The notes beneath the pieces are model-generated. The model saw only the letters and a program-made list of their open reading frames with translations. It was not told the origin of the DNA and did no database searches. Positions 1 through 6,138 of a DNA stretch of 6,594 bases are shown here, piece by piece (within the stretch, counting starts at the first letter, position 1; each line of letters begins with the position of its first letter). The DNA is from Spirochaetaceae bacterium (GTDB lineage Bacteria; Spirochaetota; Spirochaetia; Treponematales; Breznakiellaceae): NCBI GenBank assembly GCA_031267475.1, contig JAIRZA010000143.1:1-6594 (forward strand), in the 5' to 3' direction. The position numbers and the translations under genes are program-made.

Positions 1-167
1 GTTGTGCGGTCTAGTCCGGGTGTCAGGTCGTCGTAATCCGCGTCCGTGTCTGTGTCGCAGTTCACGAGCGCGAGCGCGAGCGTAAACGCTATGGCGCAGG
101 CTGCCGCCGCGGTCGCAAAACGTGTCGCATTTCGCGGTTTTTTTCCCGCTTTTTTCATTTTTTCCAT
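1..167 (-). CDS. Putative lipoprotein, N-terminal part (runs off left edge)
   Basis: Only the first 55 codons are in the window and the frame is open to the edge. The start ATG (complement of 165-167) has a perfect GGAGG Shine-Dalgarno seven bases upstream; a second in-frame ATG three codons later is less well placed. The N-terminus is a lipoprotein signal peptide: a Lys/Arg-rich n-region (residues 2-16), a hydrophobic stretch of Ala/Leu/Ile/Phe (17-36) and a lipobox ending L-V-N-Cys37. Asn at -1 departs from the usual Gly/Ala/Ser, although spirochaetal lipoboxes are known to be relaxed. The mature part begins with a very acidic run (D-T-D-T-D-A-D-Y-D-D), with Asp at +2. The Leu-Ala repeats come from a short GAGCGC tandem in the DNA. 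An earlier Cys24 precedes the hydrophobic core and is a less likely modification site. The protein is presumably membrane-anchored; its function cannot be told from this fragment. Confidence 0.75.
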   Translation of the reverse strand, partial: MEKMKKAGKKPRNATRFATAAAACAIAFTLALALVNCDTDTDADYDDLTPGLDRT

Positions 168-174
168 GTGGCTT

Positions 175-179
175 CCTCC
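175..179 (-). promoter_or_regulatory. Ribosome binding site of the lipoprotein gene
   Basis: On the minus strand this reads GGAGG, seven bases before the ATG at 167. It is the strongest Shine-Dalgarno match in the window and fixes the first of two closely spaced ATG codons as the start. Confidence 0.75.
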
Positions 180-186
180 AAGTATT

Positions 187-201
187 CCGGCCTTAGGCCG
201 G
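187..201. repeat. Short perfect hairpin in the leader of the lipoprotein gene
   Basis: CCGGCC, a TTA spacer, then GGCCGG gives a six-base-pair all-GC stem. It lies 20 bases upstream of the lipoprotein start and does not include the ribosome binding site. It could be a leader structure or simply a palindrome; no U-tract follows on either strand, so it is not an evident terminator. Confidence 0.4.
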
Positions 202-313
202 CGGGTATAGGTTAATTCAGCGCTTGTCGCTCCAAGCTGAAGTTCCTGTACTACTTTATCGTCTTTCGGCGGAAAAAACAATATGGCTCAATGCGCGTTG
301 CGACTTGAGCTCC

Positions 314-336
314 GGAGATTCGCGGAGCGAAACTCC
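314..336. repeat. Imperfect GGA-loop hairpin
   Basis: The left arm GGAGATTCGC (314-323) pairs at nine of ten positions with GCGAAACTCC (327-336) around a GGA loop. The loop and arm ends match the perfect hairpin at 361-387, so this is a decayed sibling of the same element. Confidence 0.65.
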
Positions 337-360
337 ATGTCCCTGTGTGACGGTGAACTC

Positions 361-387
361 TGGAGTTTGCGCGGAGCGCAAACTCCA
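361..387. repeat. Perfect 12-bp GGA-loop hairpin
   Basis: TGGAGTTTGCGC (361-372) is exactly complementary to GCGCAAACTCCA (376-387) around a three-base GGA loop. No T-tract follows on either strand, so it does not look like an intrinsic terminator. It resembles a REP-like intergenic palindrome and has a sibling at 314-336. Confidence 0.85.
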
Positions 388-420
388 CGCCCCCTCGTTG
401 TATGAGAAGCTCGCGGGGCG

Positions 421-456
421 CTGCCGCGTAGCGGAATGAAACCCGCTGGCGGGCGC
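421..456 (-). repeat. Inverted copy of the right-hand repeat module
   Basis: The complement of this stretch matches 6252-6287 at 33 of 36 positions. The differences are an AT/TA swap in the middle and one C/T near the end. It contains two small dyads, CCCG-CTGG-CGGG and CCGC-GTA-GCGG. The two copies are in opposite orientation and bracket the whole block of complete genes. Confidence 0.85.
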
Positions 457-605
457 AAACTCCAAGCCTTTGTGTTGTGGAAACCTGCTTGCGGGGGAGG
501 TCTCTGATAGTTTTTGAATTCGGATTGCCGCCAGGCTTCCGGCGATTCTCATTTTAGATTAACCACGACATACCAACGGTCTGCTGTTTGTTTCCGCGTC
601 TGGTC

Positions 606-652
606 AACAAGACGCTTGTTTAATTAATCAGAATAGTATTAAGCTAAATATC
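606..652 (+). promoter_or_regulatory. AT-rich leader with dyad, probable operon promoter region
   Basis: AACAAG (606-611) and CTTGTT (615-620) form a perfect six-base dyad around ACG, an operator-like arrangement. TTGTTT (616-621) overlaps its right arm and could be a -35 element; TATTAA (637-642) is a possible -10, but the 15-base spacing is short. TAGTAT (634-639) is an alternative -10. The AT richness contrasts with the repeat-filled GC-rich DNA to the left. No single promoter is convincing; the region is called mainly by position. Confidence 0.35.
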
Positions 653-2200
653 GTGAAGGAAAGGCTGATGATTCTGGGCGCCGGAATTATGCAGGGACCC
701 GTGATCCGCATAGCAGGCGATATGGGTTTGGAGAGCGTCGTAGTTGACGGCAATAAAGACGCGCCCTGCGCCGGAGAAGCGGATGTTTTTGAGCGCATAG
801 ACCTTAAAAACAAAGAAAAAATAACAGAATTGGCGCTCCGCCTAAAAGCTGAACAAAGCGGACTTTCCGGCGTAATGACGGCGGGGACAGACTTTTCGGC
901 TACAGTAGCATGGGTCGCGGAACACGCGGGACTGCCCGGAATACCATACGAAGCCGCTCTGAACGCCTCCGATAAAGGACGTATGCGCCGCTGTTTTAAG
1001 AAAGCCGGCGTTCCGTCCCCCGAATTCATCATTGTTGACAAAGAAGCCGCCCCGCCGCCGCCGTTTTCATACCCCGTCGTAGTAAAACCCATCGACAACA
1101 TGGGCGGACGAGGCTGCAAGCGCGCGGACAACGAGACGGAACTGCGCGTCGCGATAAAAGAAGCGCTCAAATTTTCACGCTCCGGGCAGGCCATTGTGGA
1201 AGAGTACATGGACGGCCCGGAATACTCCATAGACGCCATTGTTTACGAAGGCAACATAACAATTTGCGGATTCGCGGACAGACACATCTTTTTCCCGCCG
1301 TATTTCATCGAAATGGGACATACAATGCCCTCAAATTTGGAAGGCGAAACCGCGTCTTTGCTGCTGGAAACATTCAAAACAGGCGCGCGGAGCCTCGGCC
1401 TCACACTGGGCGCGGCAAAAGGAGACATAAAACTCACCTCCAAGGGACCCATGATAGGAGAAATAGCGGCGCGGCTTTCCGGCGGTTATATGTCCGGCTG
1501 GACATACCCGTATTCTTCCGGCGCGGAACCAATTAAAGCCGCAATACTAGCGGCGCTTGGACGACTCAACGCCGGCGACCCGCAGGGACTGCGCCGCGAG
1601 CGAAACTGGGTTTCGGCGGAACGGGCGTTCATCTCGATACCCGGACTCGTAAGCGAGATAAAAATCATGAAATCCACCGCGAGCGGCAAGTACGTGAAAA
1701 ATGTTTTTTTTCGCGCCCGTGAGAACGAGCGGGTTGCTTTCCCTGAAAACAATGTTTCCAAGTGCGGGAATGTAATAAGCGCGGCTCCCAGCCGCGAGAT
1801 CGCGATTACAGCGGCGGAAGAAGCGGTTAAAGGCATACTCATACGACTCGCCCCCCATGATGCCGCGACAGACGCATTTTTATCCGCGGATAAACCTTCC
1901 TCAAGCTGGCCGCCTTCCGCCTTTTCCGTGTCCGAAGACATCTATAAGGCGCTGGAAACACTGCCGTTTGGGAAGCCGGATTTGCGGCGGGCGGGCATTA
2001 TCCCGTTTCCTCCACTGCTTGACAGCGAGGCTGTTGATTACGTCGGACGCAGTGTCGCGGAAAGCCTTGACGCCGTCCGGAGTCTTACCGGTTTGCCGCT
2101 GCCGTTTGACCGCGAAGGTTCGCTTGGCAGAGAATTTTGGACAGCCCTGCTCCGCGGCGGCTGTCAAGGAGCGGCGTATATGCTGGACTGCCTAAAATGA
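653..2200 (+). CDS. ATP-grasp domain ligase, substrate unknown
   Basis: This is a 515-residue ATP-grasp enzyme, of the class that activates a carboxylate as acyl phosphate and joins it to an amine. Residues 1-105 form the pre-ATP-grasp Rossmann-like domain, starting with LMILGAG. The ATP-binding part follows: PVVVKP with Lys145, the glycine loop GGRGC (151-155), VEEY (182-185) for adenine contact, GDIK (257-260) and the metal-binding GEIAARLSGG (269-278). Ala272 stands where many relatives have Asn; this looks like a subfamily form, not damage. Residues about 320-400 resemble the C-terminal lobe of L-amino-acid-ligase-like proteins. I do not recognise residues 400-515. The GTG start at 653 keeps the full first strand, as in relatives, but lacks a Shine-Dalgarno; ATG 668 has one. 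The gene is first in the operon and overlaps the amidase by ATGA. PurD/PurT or biotin carboxylase is less likely given the motif set. Confidence 0.85.
   Translation: MKERLMILGAGIMQGPVIRIAGDMGLESVVVDGNKDAPCAGEADVFERIDLKNKEKITELALRLKAEQSGLSGVMTAGTDFSATVAWVAEHAGLPGIPYEAALNASDKGRMRRCFKKAGVPSPEFIIVDKEAAPPPPFSYPVVVKPIDNMGGRGCKRADNETELRVAIKEALKFSRSGQAIVEEYMDGPEYSIDAIVYEGNITICGFADRHIFFPPYFIEMGHTMPSNLEGETASLLLETFKTGARSLGLTLGAAKGDIKLTSKGPMIGEIAARLSGGYMSGWTYPYSSGAEPIKAAILAALGRLNAGDPQGLRRERNWVSAERAFISIPGLVSEIKIMKSTASGKYVKNVFFRARENERVAFPENNVSKCGNVISAAPSREIAITAAEEAVKGILIRLAPHDAATDAFLSADKPSSSWPPSAFSVSEDIYKALETLPFGKPDLRRAGIIPFPPLLDSEAVDYVGRSVAESLDAVRSLTGLPLPFDREGSLGREFWTALLRGGCQGAAYMLDCLK
655..660 (+). promoter_or_regulatory. 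Shine-Dalgarno that would favour an internal ATG start at 668
   Basis: GAAGGA here sits seven bases before an in-frame ATG at 668-670, ideal spacing for initiation there. The GTG at 653 has no ribosome binding site upstream. This makes the start of the ATP-grasp gene uncertain by five codons. Confidence 0.5.
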
Positions 2201-3282
2201 GAAGATTTCACCGCGCGGCGGTTCTGTTTTTACTATTTTTACTCGGAGCCGGCAATACATACACGCAGACGGACGCATCCAGCGGACGACACACACTTTC
2301 GTTAAACGAGGCGATGGATCAGCTTGACGGGGAGCTTTTGTGGGACCCCTTGTTTCAATCCGGCATAATCACGGCGAATAAACATCAAGCGTCGTTTCAG
2401 GCGGGCGCGGCGGGCGAGGACGCTCTCATTTTATACGACAACGCCACGCTGCTTACACTGCCTTCGCCTTATACAGAAGGCGGCGAATTACGATTTCCGG
2501 AGGCTTTTATCGCCGCGCTCAGAGGAAACATCGAAGAATCCTTACAGCGCGAAGAGCCCCGTTTCAGCATCGCCGCCATTGTTGTTGATCCCGGACATGG
2601 CGGAAAGGACGGCGGAGCGTCCGGAAACCTTACTATAAACGGTAAAAAAGTCCAAATTTTAGAAAAAGACATCACATTGAAAGTTTCAAAAGAGCTGTTT
2701 TCGCGCCTGCAAAAAAAGTTTCCCGGCAAACAATTAATGCTGACCCGCTCAGGCGATACATATCCGTCCCTTGAGGACCGTGTAGACAAGGCGCACGCTA
2801 TCCCGCTCAAAGAAAACGAGGCTGTGATTTTTATATCCATACACGCTAACGCCAGCTTCAACAAACAGGCAAGAGGCTATGAAGTTTGGTACCTGAGCCC
2901 GGAATACCGGCGGGACCTGATAGACCCAAAGGCGAAAACCGGAGTTGAAGAGATAGCGTCGATATACAACGATATGCTGGAAGAACAATTTACCACAGAA
3001 AGCGTTATGATGGCGCAGTCAATATTGAAACACTTTAAGGGAACTTTTGGCGATTCCCTGCCTTCGCGCGGAATAAAGGCGGAGGAGTGGTTCGTCGTCC
3101 GAAAGGCGCGTATGCCGTCCGTGCTTATAGAACTAGGATTTGTAAGCAACGAAAAAGACGCGGAATTGATGACAGGCGCGTCCGGGCAAAAACTTTTTGT
3201 GGACGCCATCTACAACGGAATAATAGAATTTGTGGAGCGCTTCGAGAAATCCGGCGGCTTTACCGAAGTCGCAAACAGGTGA
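2197..3282 (+). CDS. Exported N-acetylmuramoyl-L-alanine amidase (Amidase_3 family)
   Basis: This zinc hydrolase cleaves the amide bond between N-acetylmuramic acid and L-alanine in peptidoglycan, outside the inner membrane. The ATG at 2197 overlaps the upstream stop as ATGA and gives a 361-residue protein with a good signal peptide (RRFHR, then a Val/Leu/Phe-rich core, cleavage near residues 20-25). A TTG at 2137 would bury that signal behind 20 extra residues, so I reject it. Residues about 30-120 form an N-terminal domain of unclear type, perhaps wall-binding or copper-amine-oxidase-N-like. The catalytic domain is complete: DPGHGG with His134, Glu156 in LEKDITL, the LTRSGD motif (182-187), SIHANAS with His216, and IELGFVSN with catalytic Glu312. 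The gene has no ribosome binding site of its own at normal spacing, so translation is probably coupled to the ATP-grasp gene. An amiA/B/C-type role in cell separation is likely but not proven. Confidence 0.92.
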   Translation: MRRFHRAAVLFLLFLLGAGNTYTQTDASSGRHTLSLNEAMDQLDGELLWDPLFQSGIITANKHQASFQAGAAGEDALILYDNATLLTLPSPYTEGGELRFPEAFIAALRGNIEESLQREEPRFSIAAIVVDPGHGGKDGGASGNLTINGKKVQILEKDITLKVSKELFSRLQKKFPGKQLMLTRSGDTYPSLEDRVDKAHAIPLKENEAVIFISIHANASFNKQARGYEVWYLSPEYRRDLIDPKAKTGVEEIASIYNDMLEEQFTTESVMMAQSILKHFKGTFGDSLPSRGIKAEEWFVVRKARMPSVLIELGFVSNEKDAELMTGASGQKLFVDAIYNGIIEFVERFEKSGGFTEVANR

Positions 3283-3326
3283 GCAGTGATAGCTTTTAAT
3301 GAAAAAAACATATAAAGTGTAAGAGA

Positions 3327-4142
3327 ATGGCAAATCAAAACGAAGAAACAATAATTGAAGTCTGTCCGGGCTGCGGCGGACAGCACAGCGTCGAGGAAAT
3401 CGCGTCCGCTTTGAAAACTTGCCCGTCTTGCGGGTATCATTACCGCATGGAACCGGCGGAGCGCATAGAGTATCTTTGCGACAAAGGCTCGTTTGCCGAA
3501 TTTTCCAGCAATTTGAGCTCGCGTAATCCGATTGAATTCGCGGCTTACGAGCAAAAGTTGTCGGGCGCGGAGGAAAAGACACGGATGAAGGACGCCGTAA
3601 TCACCGGCTGTTGCGAGATAGATAAACACCCCGCGGTGCTGGCGCTCATGTCGTTCAGCTTTATGGGCGGCTCTATGGGATCCGTTGTCGGCGAAAAAAT
3701 TTGTCAGGCTATGCTTAAATCCGTAAAAGAAGGACTGCCTCTCATAGTGTACGCGACATCCGGCGGCGCTCGTATGCAGGAAGGCATATTTTCATTGATG
3801 CAGATGGCGAAAACAGCCAGCGCCGCGGCGGAGATGGACAAGGCCGCCGTGCCTTTCTTCACCGTGCTTTGCGATCCGGTGACAGGCGGAGTTACCGCTT
3901 CATTCGCGATGCTGGCCGACATAATCATCGCCGAACCCGGCGCGTTGATAGGCTTCGCCGGCCCGCGCGTCATCGAAGGCACGATACACGCAAAGTTGCC
4001 GGAGGGTTTCCAGCGCGCCGAATTTCAACGGGAACGTGGTTTTGTTGATTTAATCACCCACCGCAGGGAACAGCGCTCTACGCTCGCATCCTTGCTGGAG
4101 CTTCATTCCACTAAATTTCGAGGATCGGACAGTGAATACTGA
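3327..4142 (+). CDS. accD: Acetyl-CoA carboxylase carboxyltransferase subunit beta
   Basis: AccD pairs with AccA in an alpha2-beta2 carboxyltransferase that moves CO2 from carboxybiotin to acetyl-CoA, giving malonyl-CoA, the first step of fatty acid synthesis in the cytoplasm. The 271-residue product has the diagnostic N-terminal four-cysteine zinc ribbon (Cys13, Cys16, Cys32, Cys35) with the same 3-16-3 spacing as the E. coli protein. The crotonase-like core follows: SGGARMQEG (145-153), PVTGGVTASFA (184-194), FAGPRVIEGTI (210-220) and LPEGFQRAEF (224-233). It is about 30 residues shorter than E. coli AccD (about 304), mostly at the ends. The ribosome binding site before ATG 3327 is poor (AAGAG almost touching the start). 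The gap after the amidase is 44 bases and contains TATAAA at 3311-3316, which could be an internal -10, although no -35 is visible. The gene overlaps accA by 11 bases. Confidence 0.96.
   Translation: MANQNEETIIEVCPGCGGQHSVEEIASALKTCPSCGYHYRMEPAERIEYLCDKGSFAEFSSNLSSRNPIEFAAYEQKLSGAEEKTRMKDAVITGCCEIDKHPAVLALMSFSFMGGSMGSVVGEKICQAMLKSVKEGLPLIVYATSGGARMQEGIFSLMQMAKTASAAAEMDKAAVPFFTVLCDPVTGGVTASFAMLADIIIAEPGALIGFAGPRVIEGTIHAKLPEGFQRAEFQRERGFVDLITHRREQRSTLASLLELHSTKFRGSDSEY
4120..4124 (+). promoter_or_regulatory. Ribosome binding site fixing the accA GTG start
   Basis: GAGGA lies within the end of accD, seven bases before GTG 4132. It supports the GTG start of accA and the 11-base overlap with accD. 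Confidence 0.7.
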
Positions 4143-5049
4143 GCTTATACGTAAAAAATTAGAAGAGTTAAAACAGGTTGCCAAAGACAGCGGGCTTGAT
4201 CTTGCCGAAGAGATAGGGGTGCTGGACGTGAAGGTTCAGGCAAGCTCGGAAAACGAGGCGGTCTGGCGGCGAGTGGAGCTTGCCCGCCACCCCGACAGGC
4301 CTAACGCGATGGATTACATATCGCGTATTTTTGATGGTTTTATCGAGTTGCACGGCGACAGAGCCTTTGGCGACGATCCGGCGATTATCGGCGGACTGGC
4401 GTTTTTTAACGGCCGTCCGGTTACTGTTATAGCGAATCAGAAAGGCCGCACATTCAAAGAAAATATGTTCCGCAACCACGGAATGGGCAACCCGGAAGGC
4501 TACCGCAAGGCGCTGCGCCTTGCGAAAGAGGCGGAAAAATTCCGCCGCCCGATCATTACTTTCGTGGATACGGCGGGCGCGTACCCCGGACTCGGCGCGG
4601 AGGAACGCGGTATCGGGGAGGCTATCGCCCGGAATCTGCGTGATTTCAGCCAGTTTAAGGTTCCAATAATCTGCATAATCATAGGCGAAGGCGGCTCAGG
4701 CGGAGCGCTGGGCATCAGCGTCGGCGATAAAATATATATGCTGGAAAACGCCATTTATTCAGTAATCAGCCCAGAAGGTTTCGCGTCCATCCTGCTTCAC
4801 GATTCTACCAAGGCTAAAGAAGCCGCCGCAATGCTGCGTATAACAAGCGAGGAGCTTTTAAATTTCGGGGTCATAAACGGCGTGATAGCCGAACCTGAAG
4901 GCGGGGCGCAAAACTCCCCCGATATTACAGCCTCAAACATAAAAGATGTAATATCGCGCGATCTGGACTACCTTCGCCGGCGCTCTCCCGCGGTGCTCGT
5001 CCGCTACCGCAACCAGAAAATCCGTAAATTCGGACATTGGAACGAGTAG
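4132..5049 (+). CDS. accA: Acetyl-CoA carboxylase carboxyltransferase subunit alpha
   Basis: AccA is the alpha partner of AccD and binds carboxybiotin in the carboxyltransferase half of acetyl-CoA carboxylase. The product is 305 residues, close to the roughly 319 of E. coli. Family signatures in order are RHPDRPNAMDYI (52-63), the HGDRAFGDDP stretch (74-83), NPEGYRKALRL (120-130), FVDTAGAYPGLGAEERGI (144-161), the oxyanion loop GEGGSGGALG (185-194) and YSVISPEGFASIL (209-221). The N-terminal 50 residues are the usual helical lead-in. The sequence NHGMGNPEGY is a slight variant of the common FGMPHPEGY. It starts at GTG inside accD, with a good Shine-Dalgarno, so the two subunits are probably made in step. 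No accB or accC lies nearby, so the biotin carboxylase and carrier must be encoded elsewhere. The stop TAG is followed at once by a run of 14 C; the C-terminus looks natural, not truncated. Confidence 0.96.
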   Translation: MNTELIRKKLEELKQVAKDSGLDLAEEIGVLDVKVQASSENEAVWRRVELARHPDRPNAMDYISRIFDGFIELHGDRAFGDDPAIIGGLAFFNGRPVTVIANQKGRTFKENMFRNHGMGNPEGYRKALRLAKEAEKFRRPIITFVDTAGAYPGLGAEERGIGEAIARNLRDFSQFKVPIICIIIGEGGSGGALGISVGDKIYMLENAIYSVISPEGFASILLHDSTKAKEAAAMLRITSEELLNFGVINGVIAEPEGGAQNSPDITASNIKDVISRDLDYLRRRSPAVLVRYRNQKIRKFGHWNE

Positions 5050-5063
5050 CCCCCCCCCCCCCC
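5050..5063. repeat. Homopolymer run of 14 C, followed by a short CA repeat
   Basis: Fourteen consecutive C begin at the first base after the accA stop, then ACACACA to 5070. It is the longest homopolymer in the window and lies between two convergent genes. On the accA transcript it is C-rich and G-poor, as Rho-loading sites are; on a read-through transcript from hddA it would be a G-run. The exact length should be treated with caution because such tracts are prone to both slippage and sequencing error. Confidence 0.9.
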
Positions 5064-5072
5064 ACACACATG

Positions 5073-5110
5073 AAAAAAAACGCAAAAAAGCCGGCGTTCA
5101 ATTTTACGGC
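5073..5110 (-). terminator. Weak possible terminator of hddA
   Basis: On the minus strand, GCCG within the end of hddA can pair with CGGC (four base pairs, 13-base loop). TTTTTT, GCG and then a T8 run follow. The T-tracts are strong but the stem is short and overlaps the stop codon, so the call is tentative. No intrinsic terminator is visible for accA on the plus strand. Confidence 0.3.
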
Positions 5111-6138
5111 GTAAAAATCGTCCAGGCCTGAGTGCCGAGCTCCGTGAACGAAGGGGTGAGGACGACGCCGTTTTTATTTTTCAAAGCGCGTACAAGCTCT
5201 ATGCGCCTGCACGGATCGCAGTACAGCATCATAAAACCGCCGCCGCCCGCGCCGGATATTTTTGCCGATTCCGCGCCGCTGTCCAGCGCGTACTGATACA
5301 ATTCGTCAAGAAACGGATTCGTAATCGAGTCCGCGATTTTCCTTTTTGCAAGCCATCCGTTTAACAGACAGGCGGAAAAACTTTTTAGATCGCCTTTGAG
5401 CAGAGCCTCTTTCATGAATACCGCCTGCCTTTTTAACTCGTGCATATTATCCATGCTTACTTTATTTTTTTTATTTGTATTTTCTATTTGCTGATTTATT
5501 ATGTTGCCGCTTTCACGCGATATACCCGTATAATACAACACCAAAGACGCTTCAAGTTCGTTTCGTATCCAGCGTTTAAGGCGCAGCGGATTAACAATTA
5601 CACGCTCGTTGTCATAGAATTCCATGAAGTTAAACCCGCCGAATGTAGCCGCGTACTGATCCTGTTTTCCGCCCGCTAAGTTTAAATCCTCGCGTTCAAC
5701 TTTGTACGCTAAAGACGCGATGTCGTATTCGCCCAGCGGCAAATTCAGCCATTCGGAGAAAGCCTTGATAATAGCCACGACCATAGTTGAGGACGAGCCA
5801 AGCCCGGAGCCCGCGGGCGCGTCCGAATAGGTAGTCATTGTAAATGAAAGCGGGTTGTTATTGTTGTAATCTGAAATAATTCTGTTATAAACGCCTGAAT
5901 GCAACGATAAAACATTTGACGTTTTTATATTTTCCTCAGAATAATGCTCTTCAATAACGCCTATATCCGGCGCCTTGAATATAATTTTCCGTTCGTTGGA
6001 CGGCTCGATTATGCAGTATGCGTACATATCAATGGTCGCGTTCAAAACATTCCCGCCGTACACATTGTAATACGCCGATATATCTGTACCGCCGCCCGCA
6101 AGTCCCAAGCGGAGCGGCGCTTTCGCTCTAACTATCAT
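5104..6138 (-). CDS. hddA: D-glycero-D-manno-heptose 7-phosphate kinase (GHMP family)
   Basis: This cytoplasmic GHMP kinase phosphorylates heptose 7-phosphate at C1, on the way to nucleotide-activated heptose for lipopolysaccharide, S-layer or capsule-type glycans. The 344-residue protein has all three family motifs: PLRLGLAGGGTD (8-19), the phosphate loop PAGSGLGSSST (108-118) and the C-terminal KISGAGGGGFM (293-303). EREDLNLAGGKQDQYAATFGG (148-168) is also typical of HddA-like and fucokinase-like members. Assignment to hddA over other sugar GHMP kinases rests on overall resemblance. It stands alone: no gmhA, gmhB or hddC is next to it. It converges on accA with a 54-base gap. Its start has no clear Shine-Dalgarno; an AT-rich stretch and a four-codon frame (ATG-CTT-AAA-AAA-TGA, complement of 6135-6149) overlap it by ATGA. 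Codon use is visibly AT-richer, and the protein richer in Asn and Lys, than its neighbours, which suggests a separate origin. Confidence 0.85.
   Translation of the reverse strand: MIVRAKAPLRLGLAGGGTDISAYYNVYGGNVLNATIDMYAYCIIEPSNERKIIFKAPDIGVIEEHYSEENIKTSNVLSLHSGVYNRIISDYNNNNPLSFTMTTYSDAPAGSGLGSSSTMVVAIIKAFSEWLNLPLGEYDIASLAYKVEREDLNLAGGKQDQYAATFGGFNFMEFYDNERVIVNPLRLKRWIRNELEASLVLYYTGISRESGNIINQQIENTNKKNKVSMDNMHELKRQAVFMKEALLKGDLKSFSACLLNGWLAKRKIADSITNPFLDELYQYALDSGAESAKISGAGGGGFMMLYCDPCRRIELVRALKNKNGVVLTPSFTELGTQAWTIFTP

Larger units (their letters stand above)
301..505. repeat. Cluster of degenerate intergenic repeats (left cluster)
   Basis: The 12-mer GCGCAAACTCCA occurs at 376-387 and 453-464, and a one-base-shorter form, GCGAAACTCCA, at 327-337. 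On the minus strand each copy starts TGGAGTTT. A second module, GAAACCCGCTGGCGGGCGC (438-456), recurs in decayed form near 480-500 (GAAACCTGCTTGCGGGGGAG) and, inverted, near 400-420. The modules are interleaved and diverged and show no regular spacers. This fits a dispersed, palindrome-rich intergenic family and does not fit a CRISPR array. Confidence 0.75.
168..652. other. Divergent intergenic region between lipoprotein gene and ATP-grasp operon
   Basis: These 485 bases separate two divergently transcribed genes. The left third holds the lipoprotein leader and its hairpin. Positions about 301-505 are filled with copies of a degenerate palindromic repeat, described separately. Positions about 590-652 are AT-rich and presumably contain the operon promoter. 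Two open frames here (224-439 plus, 256-552 minus) have no ribosome binding site; the minus-strand one is low-complexity and simply translates the repeats (P-A-S-G-F motifs). I treat both as non-genes. Confidence 0.7.

Noticed and set aside
204..235. Promoter for the lipoprotein gene (TTGGAG and TATACC on the minus strand)
   Set aside because: The spacing is 20 bases and the start site would fall inside the leader hairpin; too weak to list.
224..439. Open frame of 71 codons on the plus strand
   Set aside because: It runs through the same palindromic repeats, has no Shine-Dalgarno and no recognisable protein features.
256..552. Open frame of 98 codons on the minus strand
   Set aside because: It has no ribosome binding site and its product is just the translated repeat modules (P-A-S-G-F and G-x-S-L-R motifs).
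628..1239. Long open frame of 203 codons on the minus strand, antisense to the ATP-grasp gene
   Set aside because: Ser/Pro/Arg-rich shadow of a well-supported gene, with no family motifs.
1704..1711. Run of eight T inside the ATP-grasp gene as a phase-variation tract
   Set aside because: It encodes V-F-F in frame, is short, and the protein is intact; nothing indicates variation.
2137..2196. Upstream TTG start for the amidase
   Set aside because: It would place 20 polar residues ahead of a clear signal peptide; ATG 2197 gives a normal secreted amidase and the common ATGA overlap.
3299..3322. Seven-codon frame (M-K-K-T-Y-K-V) between the amidase gene and accD
   Set aside because: It has no ribosome binding site at proper spacing and is too short to judge; probably chance in an AT-rich gap.
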